From the NCBI GenBank assembly GCA_009694245.1, contig SHVO01000005.1, forward strand, positions 1-45,577: a stretch of 45,577 bases of DNA, read 5' to 3'. Both the position numbers and the translations under genes were made by a program. This document shows, one piece after another, positions 20,822 to 28,247 of this stretch. The stretch is from Rhodospirillaceae bacterium. Lineage in GTDB: Bacteria > Pseudomonadota > Alphaproteobacteria > Rhodospirillales > Rhodospirillaceae. Under the pieces are notes generated by a model. That model saw only the letters and a list, made by a program, of their open reading frames with translations, made no database searches and was not told the origin of the DNA. The stretch's first letter is position 1, and each line of letters opens with the position of its first letter.

Positions 20822-22425
20822 AAGCGGAATATTCCGTTGCCGGGCTGGCCGAAGGGCGCATTCAACGCCGCGGAGATGGCGATTCCCAGCGCATTGCGCG
20901 TGTCAACCGGATCGAGAATACCATCGTCCCATAGCTGCGAGGTTGCGTAGTAAGCGTTTGTCTGGGAATCAAACGCGCGCATGGTATCGGCGCGCACCTT
21001 GGCCAGAACATCCGCACCGACCGGGAGACCTTCGCGCTCGAGCTGTCTTTGCCTCACTTCGGCTAGCGTATTGGCCGCCTGCTCGCCGCCCATAATTCCG
21101 ATCTGGTGATTGGGCCAGCTGAACAGGAAACGGCCGTCGTAAGCGCGGCCGCACATGCCGTAGTTGCCGGCCCCGAACGAGGCGTGGCACATCACCGTGA
21201 ATTTGGGGACGTGGCTGCCGACCAGCGCCATAATCATCTTGGCGCCATCCTTGGTGATGCCGGCGATTTCATATTCCCGGCCGACCATGTAGCCGGTGAT
21301 ATTTTGCAGGAAAACCAGGGGCGTGTTGTTCTGGTTGCAGAGCGCGATAAAGTGGGCGCCCTTCTTGCTGCTGTCGTTAAAGAGAATGCCGTTGTTGGCA
21401 ATGATGCCAACCTTGAAGCCCAATATATGAGCGTAACCACAGACCAATGTGGTACCGTACGCGGGCTTGTATTCATGGAACCGACTGCCATCGACCATGC
21501 GCGCGATCACTTCGCGCATGTCGAAGCCCTGCTTAATGTCGTCGGGGATGATCCCGTAGAGCTCGTCGGGGTCGTACAAGGGCGCTTCCGGCTCGGCCTG
21601 CTCGATCCGCGTTTTCGGTCCGCGATCAAACTGGGAGACAATTTCGCGGCCCAGCGCGATGCATTCGTCTTCGTTATCGGCGGCATAGTCAACCGTTCCG
21701 CTGAGCTGGGTGTGCAAATCAGCGCCGCCAATTTCGTCGGCCGTCATGACTTGGCCGGTCGCTGCTTTCACCAAGGGTGGGCCACCGAGGAACACGCCGC
21801 CGGTGCCGCGAACGATGACGCTGTAATCGCTCATCGCCGGAATATAGGCCCCACCGGCCGTACAGTGTCCCATGACCAGCGCTAACTGCTTGATGCCCAT
21901 CTTGCTGAGGATCGCCTGATTGCGAAAGATTCGCCCTGCCATGTATTTGTCCGGAAATAATTCGGACTGCATTTGCAGCTGACCGCCGGCCGAATCGCAG
22001 AGGTGAATCACCGGCAAGTGATTCTCGATGGCAATATCCAGGGCGCGCAGAACTTTCTTGACGGTCAACGGATACCAGGCGCCTGCCTTCACGGTCGAAT
22101 CGGCGGCGTGGATCACCACCTCGCGGCCCGACACGATACCGAGACCGCAGATACTGGCGGCGCCCGGCGCCTCGCCGCCGTAAGCCATGTTGGCGGCAAG
22201 GGTCGATAACTCGAGAAACGGCGTGGCGGGGTCGAGCAGTTTCTCCAGGCGTTTGCGTGGGGTCATCTTGCCCTGTTTGGCGAGCCGATCGAAATCACGC
22301 TGAGGGCGCTTGTGACGGGACTCGTCCTGCTTAGTTTTCAGCGCCGCCGCCAGAGCCTTATTGTGGACATAGCGTCTGCGAAAGTCCTCCGACCCGGTGG
22401 AAATTAGCGACTTGATCGCAGGCAT
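20818..22425 (-). CDS. Acyl-CoA carboxylase carboxyltransferase (beta) subunit, MCC-like
   Basis: The beta subunit of a biotin-dependent acyl-CoA carboxylase, 535 residues, moving CO2 from carboxybiotin to an acyl-CoA. The two crotonase-like halves are clear: an N-terminal acyl-CoA site with DSAGGQLQMQSELFPD and GHCTAGGAYIPAMSD, GGVFLGGPPLVKAATGQ, and a C-terminal biotin site with FLQNITGYMVGREYE and HASFGAGNYGMCGRAYD. The IFRNQ and ISTGSEDFRRRY N-terminus and length are closest to 3-methylcrotonyl-CoA carboxylase (MccB/LiuB) rather than propionyl-CoA carboxylase, though geranyl-CoA carboxylase (AtuC) belongs to the same group. It is the last gene of the tetR-BC-BCCP-CT operon (18 bp after BCCP). 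An isovaleryl-CoA-dehydrogenase-like gene is divergent, which suits leucine or branched isoprenoid degradation, but no hydratase or HMG-CoA lyase gene is seen. Confidence 0.85.
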   Translation of the reverse strand: MPAIKSLISTGSEDFRRRYVHNKALAAALKTKQDESRHKRPQRDFDRLAKQGKMTPRKRLEKLLDPATPFLELSTLAANMAYGGEAPGAASICGLGIVSGREVVIHAADSTVKAGAWYPLTVKKVLRALDIAIENHLPVIHLCDSAGGQLQMQSELFPDKYMAGRIFRNQAILSKMGIKQLALVMGHCTAGGAYIPAMSDYSVIVRGTGGVFLGGPPLVKAATGQVMTADEIGGADLHTQLSGTVDYAADNEDECIALGREIVSQFDRGPKTRIEQAEPEAPLYDPDELYGIIPDDIKQGFDMREVIARMVDGSRFHEYKPAYGTTLVCGYAHILGFKVGIIANNGILFNDSSKKGAHFIALCNQNNTPLVFLQNITGYMVGREYEIAGITKDGAKMIMALVGSHVPKFTVMCHASFGAGNYGMCGRAYDGRFLFSWPNHQIGIMGGEQAANTLAEVRQRQLEREGLPVGADVLAKVRADTMRAFDSQTNAYYATSQLWDDGILDPVDTRNALGIAISAALNAPFGQPGNGIFRF

Positions 22426-22443
22426 GGACCGCTCCCCATTTCT

Positions 22444-22971
22444 CTAACCGTTTCCCTTGGCTGACGCGTTTTCGCCTACTGCCGGCGCCAGTGACACCAG
22501 AGCCGCGCCACGGTCAAACGTGGAATTGAGTTGGGCATGAACCTTCGCGACCACGCCGTCGCGGGGCGCTACCACGCCAATCTGCAACTTCATGCTTTCG
22601 ACGGTCATCAGCTTCTGACCGAGAGCCACTGGATCGCCTTCGGCGATATGTAGCGCCACCACCGTCCCCGGCATCTCCGCCCGAATATCGTTGACGGTCT
22701 GGGCATTGCCGGCACCAGAGGCGCCGGGCCGCGCGATGTTGACGATATGGGTATTTCCGGCGATCCGAACATAGAGTTCGTCGGGCCCGGCAAAGCACCA
22801 CCCGCGGACGACGCTGCCATCAAGGGTAAATTCGATTTCACTTGGGGAAGGACGGCGAACGTCCGTGACAACATGCACAGCCTCACCGATCTTGACCGCG
22901 AGCGCAGGTCTGCGCGCGATGATTTCGGTATCGACAGAGCGGCCGTTGATCGTAGTTTTCGTGGGGGGCAT
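22444..22971 (-). CDS. Biotin carboxyl carrier protein (split from carboxylase alpha subunit)
   Basis: A 175-residue protein whose last 75 residues are a biotinyl domain. The biotin lysine is Lys128 in VESMKLQI (usual sequence EAMKM; the Ala-to-Ser and Met-to-Leu changes occur in acyl-CoA carboxylases). The PG of EMPGTVVALH upstream is also conserved. The first 90 residues resemble the BT domain that in fused alpha subunits links biotin carboxylase to the carrier and contacts the beta subunit. Start ATG 22971 lies 10 bp after the biotin carboxylase stop; an upstream in-frame extension to 23058 would overlap that gene and is rejected. Lengths of the two parts (490 + 175) add up to a normal fused alpha subunit (about 660), and the two are in different frames. 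Confidence 0.85.
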   Translation of the reverse strand: MPPTKTTINGRSVDTEIIARRPALAVKIGEAVHVVTDVRRPSPSEIEFTLDGSVVRGWCFAGPDELYVRIAGNTHIVNIARPGASGAGNAQTVNDIRAEMPGTVVALHIAEGDPVALGQKLMTVESMKLQIGVVAPRDGVVAKVHAQLNSTFDRGAALVSLAPAVGENASAKGNG

Positions 22972-22981
22972 GACCGGGGCC

Positions 22982-24454
22982 TTAGTTGCGCCAGGCGCCG
23001 ATTGAGGCGTAGGGCTCGGGCACGTCGAAGGCCGCGCGGCGGAAATCGGCATCGTCAAACAGCGCCGTCAGAACCGCCGCAGCCTCTTCCGACGGCGCCA
23101 GCGCTGGCGGAGCGAGATCGGCCGACTGTTCGCCTATAAAGCCCGTGTGCAGCTTGCCGGACTTAAAAACGCCATTGCGCGCAATTCGCGCGAGGAAATC
23201 GACATTCGTCGGCACGCCGAGAATCACGAGTTCACGCAAGGCCGCGCTGAGCCCAGCAACGGCATCAGCCCGGGTATCGCCGCAGCAAATCAGCTTCGCG
23301 AGCATTGAATCGAAGGCCGGGGTCACGACCTGGCCTTCACGGATGCCGGCGTCAAAGCGTAGTTTTCCGCCAACCGGAACACGCAGCAAACCAACACGAC
23401 CGACGGCCGGCTGAAAGTCCCTCTCCGGGCGTTCGGCGCAGACGCGCACTTCGATCGCGCTACCCTTCTGGACAATGTCCTGTTGTGCAAACGACAGGCC
23501 CAGCCCCGAGGCAATTTTTATCTGTTCGGCGACCAAGTCCACGCCCGTCACCATTTCGGTAACCGGATGTTCGACCTGGAGGCGGGTGTTCATTTCCAGG
23601 AAATAGAACGTCCCGTCGGCGCTAAGGATAAATTCGACCGTGCCGGCATTCTTATACTTAGCCGCGGACGCGAGTTTTACCGCGGCCGCGCAAATCTGGT
23701 CCCGCAACTTCCAATCCAAATTGGGCGCGGGCGATTCCTCCACGACCTTCTGATAGCGCCTCTGGATCGAGCACTCGCGTTCGAACAAGTGAATGACATT
23801 GCCCTTGCCGTCGCCGAGAACCTGCACCTCGATGTGGCGCGGCTGTTCCAGAAGCTTTTCGGCATAGACGCGGCCGTCGGCGAAATAGCGCTGGGCTTCG
23901 CCGGCGGCCATGCGGATATTTTCTTCCAAGTCCTTGGCCGCCCGGACGATCTTCATGCCCTTGCCCCCGCCGCCCGCCGATGCCTTGATCAAGAGCGGAA
24001 AGCCGATGGCGGCCGCCTGGTCGATAAAGTGCTCCAATGTTCCGGTTTGCGTGGCGCTGGGTGCGATAGGAATGCCCAGTTTCCTCGCATAGTTCCGCGA
24101 GAGTATTTTGTCGCCCATAAGCTTAATGACGTCGGCATCGGGACCGATAAACGCGATGCCTTCTTTGGCCGTTCGCGCCGCGAAGCCGGCATTTTCCGAG
24201 AGGAAGCCATAACCTGGATGCAGACCATCGGCGCCCGTGGCCTTGCAGGCCGCGATGATTTGATCCTGATCCAGATAGGCGGCGGTTGGCACATGCCCGT
24301 GCAGCAGCACGCGCTCATCGGCGAGATCCAGGTGCGGTGCGCCCCGATCCTCCAGATGATAAACGGCGACGCTCCCGATCCCCATGGCGCGAAGCGTGCG
24401 TATGACGCGGCAGGCGATCTCGCCGCGATTGGCAATGAGAACTCGCTTGAGCAT
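22982..24454 (-). CDS. Biotin carboxylase subunit of acyl-CoA carboxylase
   Basis: The ATP-dependent biotin carboxylase half of an acyl-CoA carboxylase, 490 residues from ATG 24454 (MLKRVLIANRGEIACRVIR). It shows the ATP-grasp features: LHPGYGFLSENAGFA, FIGPDADVIKLMGDK, LIKASAGGGGKGMKIV (glycine-rich lid), HIEVQVLGDGKGNVIHLFERECSIQRR is split by the usual ExxxSxQRR motif, and NTRLQVEHPVTEMVTGVDLV with catalytic Arg. The C-terminus ends abruptly at EPYASIGAWRN, where fused alpha subunits continue into the BT and biotinyl domains; that continuation is supplied by the next gene. An upstream in-frame extension to 24577 would run back over tetR and is not used. tetR ends 4 bp before this start, so all four genes form one operon. 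Confidence 0.9.
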   Translation of the reverse strand: MLKRVLIANRGEIACRVIRTLRAMGIGSVAVYHLEDRGAPHLDLADERVLLHGHVPTAAYLDQDQIIAACKATGADGLHPGYGFLSENAGFAARTAKEGIAFIGPDADVIKLMGDKILSRNYARKLGIPIAPSATQTGTLEHFIDQAAAIGFPLLIKASAGGGGKGMKIVRAAKDLEENIRMAAGEAQRYFADGRVYAEKLLEQPRHIEVQVLGDGKGNVIHLFERECSIQRRYQKVVEESPAPNLDWKLRDQICAAAVKLASAAKYKNAGTVEFILSADGTFYFLEMNTRLQVEHPVTEMVTGVDLVAEQIKIASGLGLSFAQQDIVQKGSAIEVRVCAERPERDFQPAVGRVGLLRVPVGGKLRFDAGIREGQVVTPAFDSMLAKLICCGDTRADAVAGLSAALRELVILGVPTNVDFLARIARNGVFKSGKLHTGFIGEQSADLAPPALAPSEEAAAVLTALFDDADFRRAAFDVPEPYASIGAWRN

Positions 24455-24458
24455 GCCC

Positions 24459-25244
24459 CTAGCCTTGCCCCCGGCTTTTCTCGCCTGCCCGGCGCGGTTC
24501 ACGGGATTCAGCAACGCGTTCAAGCCGTCGAGCGACACTCTCAAGCCGGCTGATGGCCTGGGCGCCAACGGCCCCATTTCCCGTGTTAGACGCCATGTCC
24601 GCGCCCATCAGCCCGCGATAGATGATGCCGACGATCTCGTCGGCCGCCGTGTCGGGCGAAAAATCGCCTTCGCCCCGCAAGAATGCCCAAGTGTAATGTT
24701 CAGCGCCGCCGTAGATCATGTCGCGGACCATGCGCAAGGGCACGTCGGCGCGAAACTCGCGTGATTTCACGGCGTCCTCGACAATCGCCAATGTCCGTTT
24801 GGTATACTGACGGTTCATGTCAAAAACCGACGTCGTGCGATAGTCGGCGCCGCCGCGCAGTTCCCCTGTCACAAGGCGGAACATGGCGGGGTCGTCGTGG
24901 ATAACCTTCAGGTGTCGCCAGATGAGAAAACGCAAGCGGTTGCGCGTGCCGCTGATCCCCTTCAGTTGCTCATCGTAGTCGGCGAGAATCCGGCGATACC
25001 AATCCTCGACCACCGCAACTAACAGATCCCGTTTGGTCGAGAAATAGCGGTAGATCGTTCCCTCGACGATGCCCAGTTGCCCAGCAATCTCGGAAATCAC
25101 CGCGTCGCTGTAGCCTTTGGCGCAAAATACCGCGCGCGCGCTATCCATGATGTCGGCGACCCGCCGCTCCCGCGACAGGCGGTAAACGCGGCGGCGCGGA
25201 TGGACCGCGACGCCTTTCACGCGAGGACTTTCAGCATGACCCAT
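24459..25244 (-). CDS. TetR/AcrR-family transcriptional regulator
   Basis: A TetR-type repressor of about 261 residues. The helix-turn-helix lies at IMDSARAVFCAKGYSDAVISEIAGQLGIVEGTIYRYFSTKRDLL, here broken across the usual three helices, with the recognition helix EGTIYRYF intact and the F-x-x-K-x-x-L ending. The C-terminal ligand domain contains a conserved MIYGGAEHYTWAFL helix like that of FadR/KstR-type regulators of acyl-CoA metabolism. The start is ATG 25244; a GTG at 25253 is an alternative that would lie only 2 nt from the predicted transcript start. The protein has a basic N-terminal arm (HPRRRVYRLSRERR). It heads the carboxylase operon and faces the acyl-CoA dehydrogenase gene, so it most likely controls both, with an acyl-CoA ligand as the natural guess. 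Confidence 0.85.
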   Translation of the reverse strand: MGHAESPRVKGVAVHPRRRVYRLSRERRVADIMDSARAVFCAKGYSDAVISEIAGQLGIVEGTIYRYFSTKRDLLVAVVEDWYRRILADYDEQLKGISGTRNRLRFLIWRHLKVIHDDPAMFRLVTGELRGGADYRTTSVFDMNRQYTKRTLAIVEDAVKSREFRADVPLRMVRDMIYGGAEHYTWAFLRGEGDFSPDTAADEIVGIIYRGLMGADMASNTGNGAVGAQAISRLESVARRLERVAESREPRRAGEKSRGQG

Positions 25245-25255
25245 TTTATGCACGA

Positions 25256-25290
25256 TAATGAATTAAACTCATTAATGGGGTCGGCGTCAA
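25256..25290 (-). promoter_or_regulatory. tetR promoter with overlapping operator repeat
   Basis: On the minus strand TTGACG (25285-25290), a 17-bp spacer and TTTAAT (25262-25267) form a good promoter, predicted start near 25255. The perfect inverted repeat TAATGA (25256-25261) and TCATTA (25269-25274), 7-bp centre, covers the -10 box and the start site. This is where an autorepressing TetR protein would bind. Leader is very short, about 10 nt to the ATG at 25244. Confidence 0.6.
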
Positions 25291-25361
25291 GCCTACCGTT
25301 GGAAACGTCACTATATTACTTTGTTTAACTACAGTTTTTGCGAGTGAGGCAGGCTCATCCT

Positions 25362-25379
25362 ATTGCAATAACGCAATAA
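25362..25379. promoter_or_regulatory. Second inverted repeat in the divergent regulatory region
   Basis: TATTGC (25362-25367) and GCAATA (25374-25379) are exact inverted copies with a 6-bp centre. The repeat sits 15 bp upstream of the acyl-CoA dehydrogenase -35 box. Its arms differ from those of the repeat on the tetR promoter, so it may be the site of another regulator, or a weaker site of the same one. Confidence 0.4.
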
Positions 25380-25394
25380 TTTATGCCATTACCA

Positions 25395-25423
25395 TAGACA
25401 TACTGAGTAAGACTTATTAATAT
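25395..25423 (+). promoter_or_regulatory. Predicted promoter of the acyl-CoA dehydrogenase gene
   Basis: TAGACA (25395-25400), an exact 17-bp spacer and TAATAT (25418-25423) precede the gene, predicting a start near 25430. A strong ribosome site AAGGA (25452-25456) lies 7 bases before the ATG at 25464. Confidence 0.5.
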
Positions 25424-25463
25424 GTCGCCGAACATCCGACCTTGACCGCCAAAGGACCAACCG

Positions 25464-26663
25464 ATGTCCACCGGCCCCTCCGTCGCACGAAATACGTCGA
25501 CTTTCGATCTGACCGGCGAACAGGTCCAGACCTTGGAGCTGGCAGACACCTGGGCGCGGCGTGAGCTATATCCGATCGCTGCGCGCATGGACCTTGAAGA
25601 GTGGTGGCCGCCTGGGCTCATGGCCAAAATCGGCGAGGCTGGTTACTGCGGGATTACGGCGCCCGAATCGCTCGGCGGCCTGGGCAGCGATCTTTTCACG
25701 AGTGGCCTCGTTCTCCAGGCCTTCGGCCGTTGGAATCATGCCGTGGCTTTGAGCTGGGTCGCCCACGAGAATCTTTGCCTCAACAATATTCTTCGCAATG
25801 CCAACGATGCCCAGAGGAAAAAATATCTGCCCGGCCTGTGCTCGGGCAAATCGGTGGGTGCGCTCGGATTGACCGAGCCCGGGGCCGGGTCCGACGCCTT
25901 GGGCTCTATGCGCACCACCGCCCGCAAGAATGGCGATCACTACATCCTCAACGGCACTAAACTTTTTATCACTAACGGTCCGATTGCCGATGTCTTGCTG
26001 GTCTACGCCAAGACCGCTCCAGAGCGTGGAACCAAGGGCATCTCGGCATTCATTATCGAGAAAGGCTTTCCTGGATTTCGGGTCGCGCAAAAGTTGACCA
26101 AGATGGGCTTCCGGGGCAGCCAGACCGGCGAGTTGGTATTCGACGACTGCAAGGTCCCGGCGGCGAACCTGGTCGGCGAGGAAAATGCGGGAGTGGCAAT
26201 TGTCATGAGCAGCCTCGACCTGGAGCGCGCCATGATTTCGGCGATCTGCGTCGGAATTGCCGAACGTGCCGTTGAAATCAGTATTGACTACGCCAAGACC
26301 CGCACGCAGTTTGGCAAGCCGATTGCCGAATTCCAGATGATCCAATCGAAGATCGCCGACATGTACGTGTGGCTCGAGACCATGCGCACGTTTAACTATC
26401 GCGTCCTGGCGGCGTCGAACGCCCTGGAGGTTGGCAGCGGTGGCCGCGGCGAGATCCACGCGCTGACGGCGGCTTCATTGATGTATACCGCCGAGACCAT
26501 GAACAAGATCCTCGACGAGACCGTGCAAATCCATGGCGGCAGCGGCTATATCTGGGACTCTGAGGCCAACCGCCTGTTTCGGGCGACCAAATTGCTGGAA
26601 ATCGGCGCCGGAACCACGGAAGTCCGTAAATTGATCATCAGCGGCGAGCTTCTCAAGAGGTAG
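25464..26663 (+). CDS. Acyl-CoA dehydrogenase, isovaleryl-CoA dehydrogenase type
   Basis: A 399-residue FAD flavoenzyme oxidising an acyl-CoA at the alpha-beta bond and passing electrons to ETF. Three ACAD domains are present: helical N-domain (to about 130), beta domain with LGLTEPGAGSDA (residues 135-145) and FITNG, and the C-terminal helical domain with RTQFGKPIAEFQMIQSKIADM and QIHGGSGY. The catalytic base appears to be Glu254 in SSLDLERAM, and the position that carries it in medium- or short-chain enzymes is Gly (LLEIGAGTTEVRKL). That combination is the mark of isovaleryl-CoA dehydrogenase and its relatives, and points to a branched acyl-CoA. The divergent carboxylase operon would process the enoyl-CoA product. 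Citronellyl-CoA-type substrates are a real alternative. Start ATG has an AAGGA site. Confidence 0.88.
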   Translation: MSTGPSVARNTSTFDLTGEQVQTLELADTWARRELYPIAARMDLEEWWPPGLMAKIGEAGYCGITAPESLGGLGSDLFTSGLVLQAFGRWNHAVALSWVAHENLCLNNILRNANDAQRKKYLPGLCSGKSVGALGLTEPGAGSDALGSMRTTARKNGDHYILNGTKLFITNGPIADVLLVYAKTAPERGTKGISAFIIEKGFPGFRVAQKLTKMGFRGSQTGELVFDDCKVPAANLVGEENAGVAIVMSSLDLERAMISAICVGIAERAVEISIDYAKTRTQFGKPIAEFQMIQSKIADMYVWLETMRTFNYRVLAASNALEVGSGGRGEIHALTAASLMYTAETMNKILDETVQIHGGSGYIWDSEANRLFRATKLLEIGAGTTEVRKLIISGELLKR

Positions 26664-26687
26664 TCCGCCGCCGATTGCGAGGACAAC

Positions 26688-27044
26688 ATGAACGCCGCCG
26701 ATCCCGCGCCCTTCTACGATTGCCACGTCTTCGTATGCACGAATGTACGCCCGGAAAACCATCCGCGCGGCTCGTGCGCCCGCAAGGGCTCAGTCGAACT
26801 GCGCGACTATATGAAGGACGCCGCCAAGAAAATGGGGTTGACCAGCGTGCGGATCAACGCCGCCGGATGCCTGGATCGCTGCGAACTGGGCGCCGACATG
26901 GTGATTTACCCCGAAGGGGTCTGGTACCACTATGAAACCAAGGCCGACATCGATGAAATCCTCGTGACCCATGTCAGGAACGGCGGCCGGGTCACCCGGC
27001 TCATGCTCAAGCCTGGGGACGGTTCGCCCAAGGTGGGCGCATGA
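26688..27044 (+). CDS. Thioredoxin-like [2Fe-2S] ferredoxin
   Basis: A 118-residue protein of the thioredoxin-fold 2Fe-2S ferredoxin group (related to NuoE and the Shethna-type ferredoxins). Cluster ligands are Cys17, Cys30, Cys61 and Cys65 (FVCTN, GSCAR, GCLDRCELG), spaced 12, 30 and 3 residues, as in this family. ADMVIYPEGVWY and a final helix complete the fold. Start ATG 26688 is 24 bp after the acyl-CoA dehydrogenase stop, so co-transcription is likely. Whether it takes part in the same electron route (normally ETF is the acceptor) is unknown; it may instead serve cobalamin, nitrogen or other redox enzymes elsewhere. No transmembrane or signal segment. Confidence 0.85.
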   Translation: MNAADPAPFYDCHVFVCTNVRPENHPRGSCARKGSVELRDYMKDAAKKMGLTSVRINAAGCLDRCELGADMVIYPEGVWYHYETKADIDEILVTHVRNGGRVTRLMLKPGDGSPKVGA

Positions 27045-27203
27045 ACCCGGCCCCGGATGGGGATTGTGGGTATCGGACCAGTTTCCCGGCAACACCCGCT
27101 AATAGCTAATGTTCCTAGTCAATTTTATGGCGTATGGTGGGCAACCGTACTGGAGCGGGGAACTTGACTGTCACGAAGGTAGCGGCGCCAGGATGAGGGC
27201 TAG

Positions 27204-28244
27204 ATGATTTTCTTTTCTCCTAAGATGTTATGGTTGCTAACTATTTTGCCCATGTTGGTGCTGTCTTACGTGCTCCTACTCCGCCGGCGGAATAAGAACG
27301 CGCTGCGCTACACCAACCTCGGGCTACTTAAAAGCGCCGTCGGGAGAGGCCAGAAAATCCGCCGGCACGTCCCCCCGGTACTATTCCTGGTGGCCCTTGG
27401 TGTGGCGATTTTCTCGCTCGGCCGCCCAGCCGCGGTCATCACCCTGCCGTCCCAGCGCGAGACCATCATCTTGGCGATGGACATCTCGGGCAGTATGCGA
27501 GCGACCGACATGGAGCCGCAGCGCATTTCGGCGGCCCAAGCGGCGGCGATCAGCTTCGTTAAGGACTTACCGTTCAGCGCCCGCATCGGCGTCGTGGCCT
27601 TCTCGACCAATGCCATGACCGTGCAGCGGCCGACGCAAGACCGCGAGGAAGTCATCGGCGCCATCTCGCGGCTGGCTCCCCAGCGCTATACCGCGATGGG
27701 AAGCGGTATCCTGACCTCGCTACGCAATATTTTCGAGGAAGGCGGGCTTGAGGAGGAAATGAGACCCCAACGCGGAGGCGGGAGCCGTGGCGCTCCCTTA
27801 GGCGAAGGCGCTCCCGAACCGGTGGAACTCATTCCCGTACCGGCGGGCTCGCTAACCTCCGCCGTCATCATCCTGTTGACCGACGGCCAGACCAACATGG
27901 GCGCCGATCCGATCCGGGCCGCCAAGGCCGCGGCAGATCGCGGCGTGCGGGTATTCACCGTCGGCTTTGGCTCCGAAAAGGGCGGAATCATCGAGTTCGA
28001 GGGCCGCCAGACGCATGTGAAACTCGATGAGTTCACCTTAAAGAAGGTCGCCGACATCACCCATGCGGCCTATTACCGCGCCGGCAACCAGCAGCAACTC
28101 AACGACGTTTATAAGACCTTGACCACGACGCTGGTCATGGAAAGCCACGAGACCGAGCTCACCGGGATCGCCGCCGGCGTGGGTGCCCTATTCGTGGTGC
28201 TCGCGGGGATTCTCTCGATGCTTTGGGTCAATCGCATCGTCTAG
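27204..28244 (+). CDS. VWA-domain membrane protein, BatA-like
   Basis: A 346-residue inner-membrane protein with a von Willebrand factor A domain. Membrane helices are at residues 8-26 and 57-77 and near the C-terminus (about 321-342), so the VWA domain faces the periplasm or cytoplasm between helices two and three. The MIDAS metal site is complete: DISGSM (Asp93, Ser95, Ser97), a Thr in QRYTAMGSG and Asp in LLTDGQTN. The N-terminal RRRNKNALRYTNLGLL stretch matches the BatA domain. Bat proteins accompany MoxR AAA ATPases in many bacteria, but no moxR, batB or DUF58 gene is adjacent; this gene stands alone 159 bp after the ferredoxin gene. A glycine/proline-rich loop (RGGGSRGAPLGEGAPEP) interrupts the domain. 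The role is unknown beyond complex assembly or metalloprotein maturation suggestions. Confidence 0.8.
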   Translation: MIFFSPKMLWLLTILPMLVLSYVLLLRRRNKNALRYTNLGLLKSAVGRGQKIRRHVPPVLFLVALGVAIFSLGRPAAVITLPSQRETIILAMDISGSMRATDMEPQRISAAQAAAISFVKDLPFSARIGVVAFSTNAMTVQRPTQDREEVIGAISRLAPQRYTAMGSGILTSLRNIFEEGGLEEEMRPQRGGGSRGAPLGEGAPEPVELIPVPAGSLTSAVIILLTDGQTNMGADPIRAAKAAADRGVRVFTVGFGSEKGGIIEFEGRQTHVKLDEFTLKKVADITHAAYYRAGNQQQLNDVYKTLTTTLVMESHETELTGIAAGVGALFVVLAGILSMLWVNRIV

Positions 28245-28247
28245 TCA

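Noticed and set aside
22444-23058. Long form of the biotin carrier ORF starting at 23058
   Set aside because: The extra 29 residues (Pro/Ser/Ala-rich) overlap the conserved C-terminus of biotin carboxylase; ATG 22971 is at the right place after the gene boundary.
24455-24577. N-terminal extension of biotin carboxylase
   Set aside because: It overlaps the tetR 3' end and lies ahead of the conserved MLKRVLIANRGEIA start at 24454.
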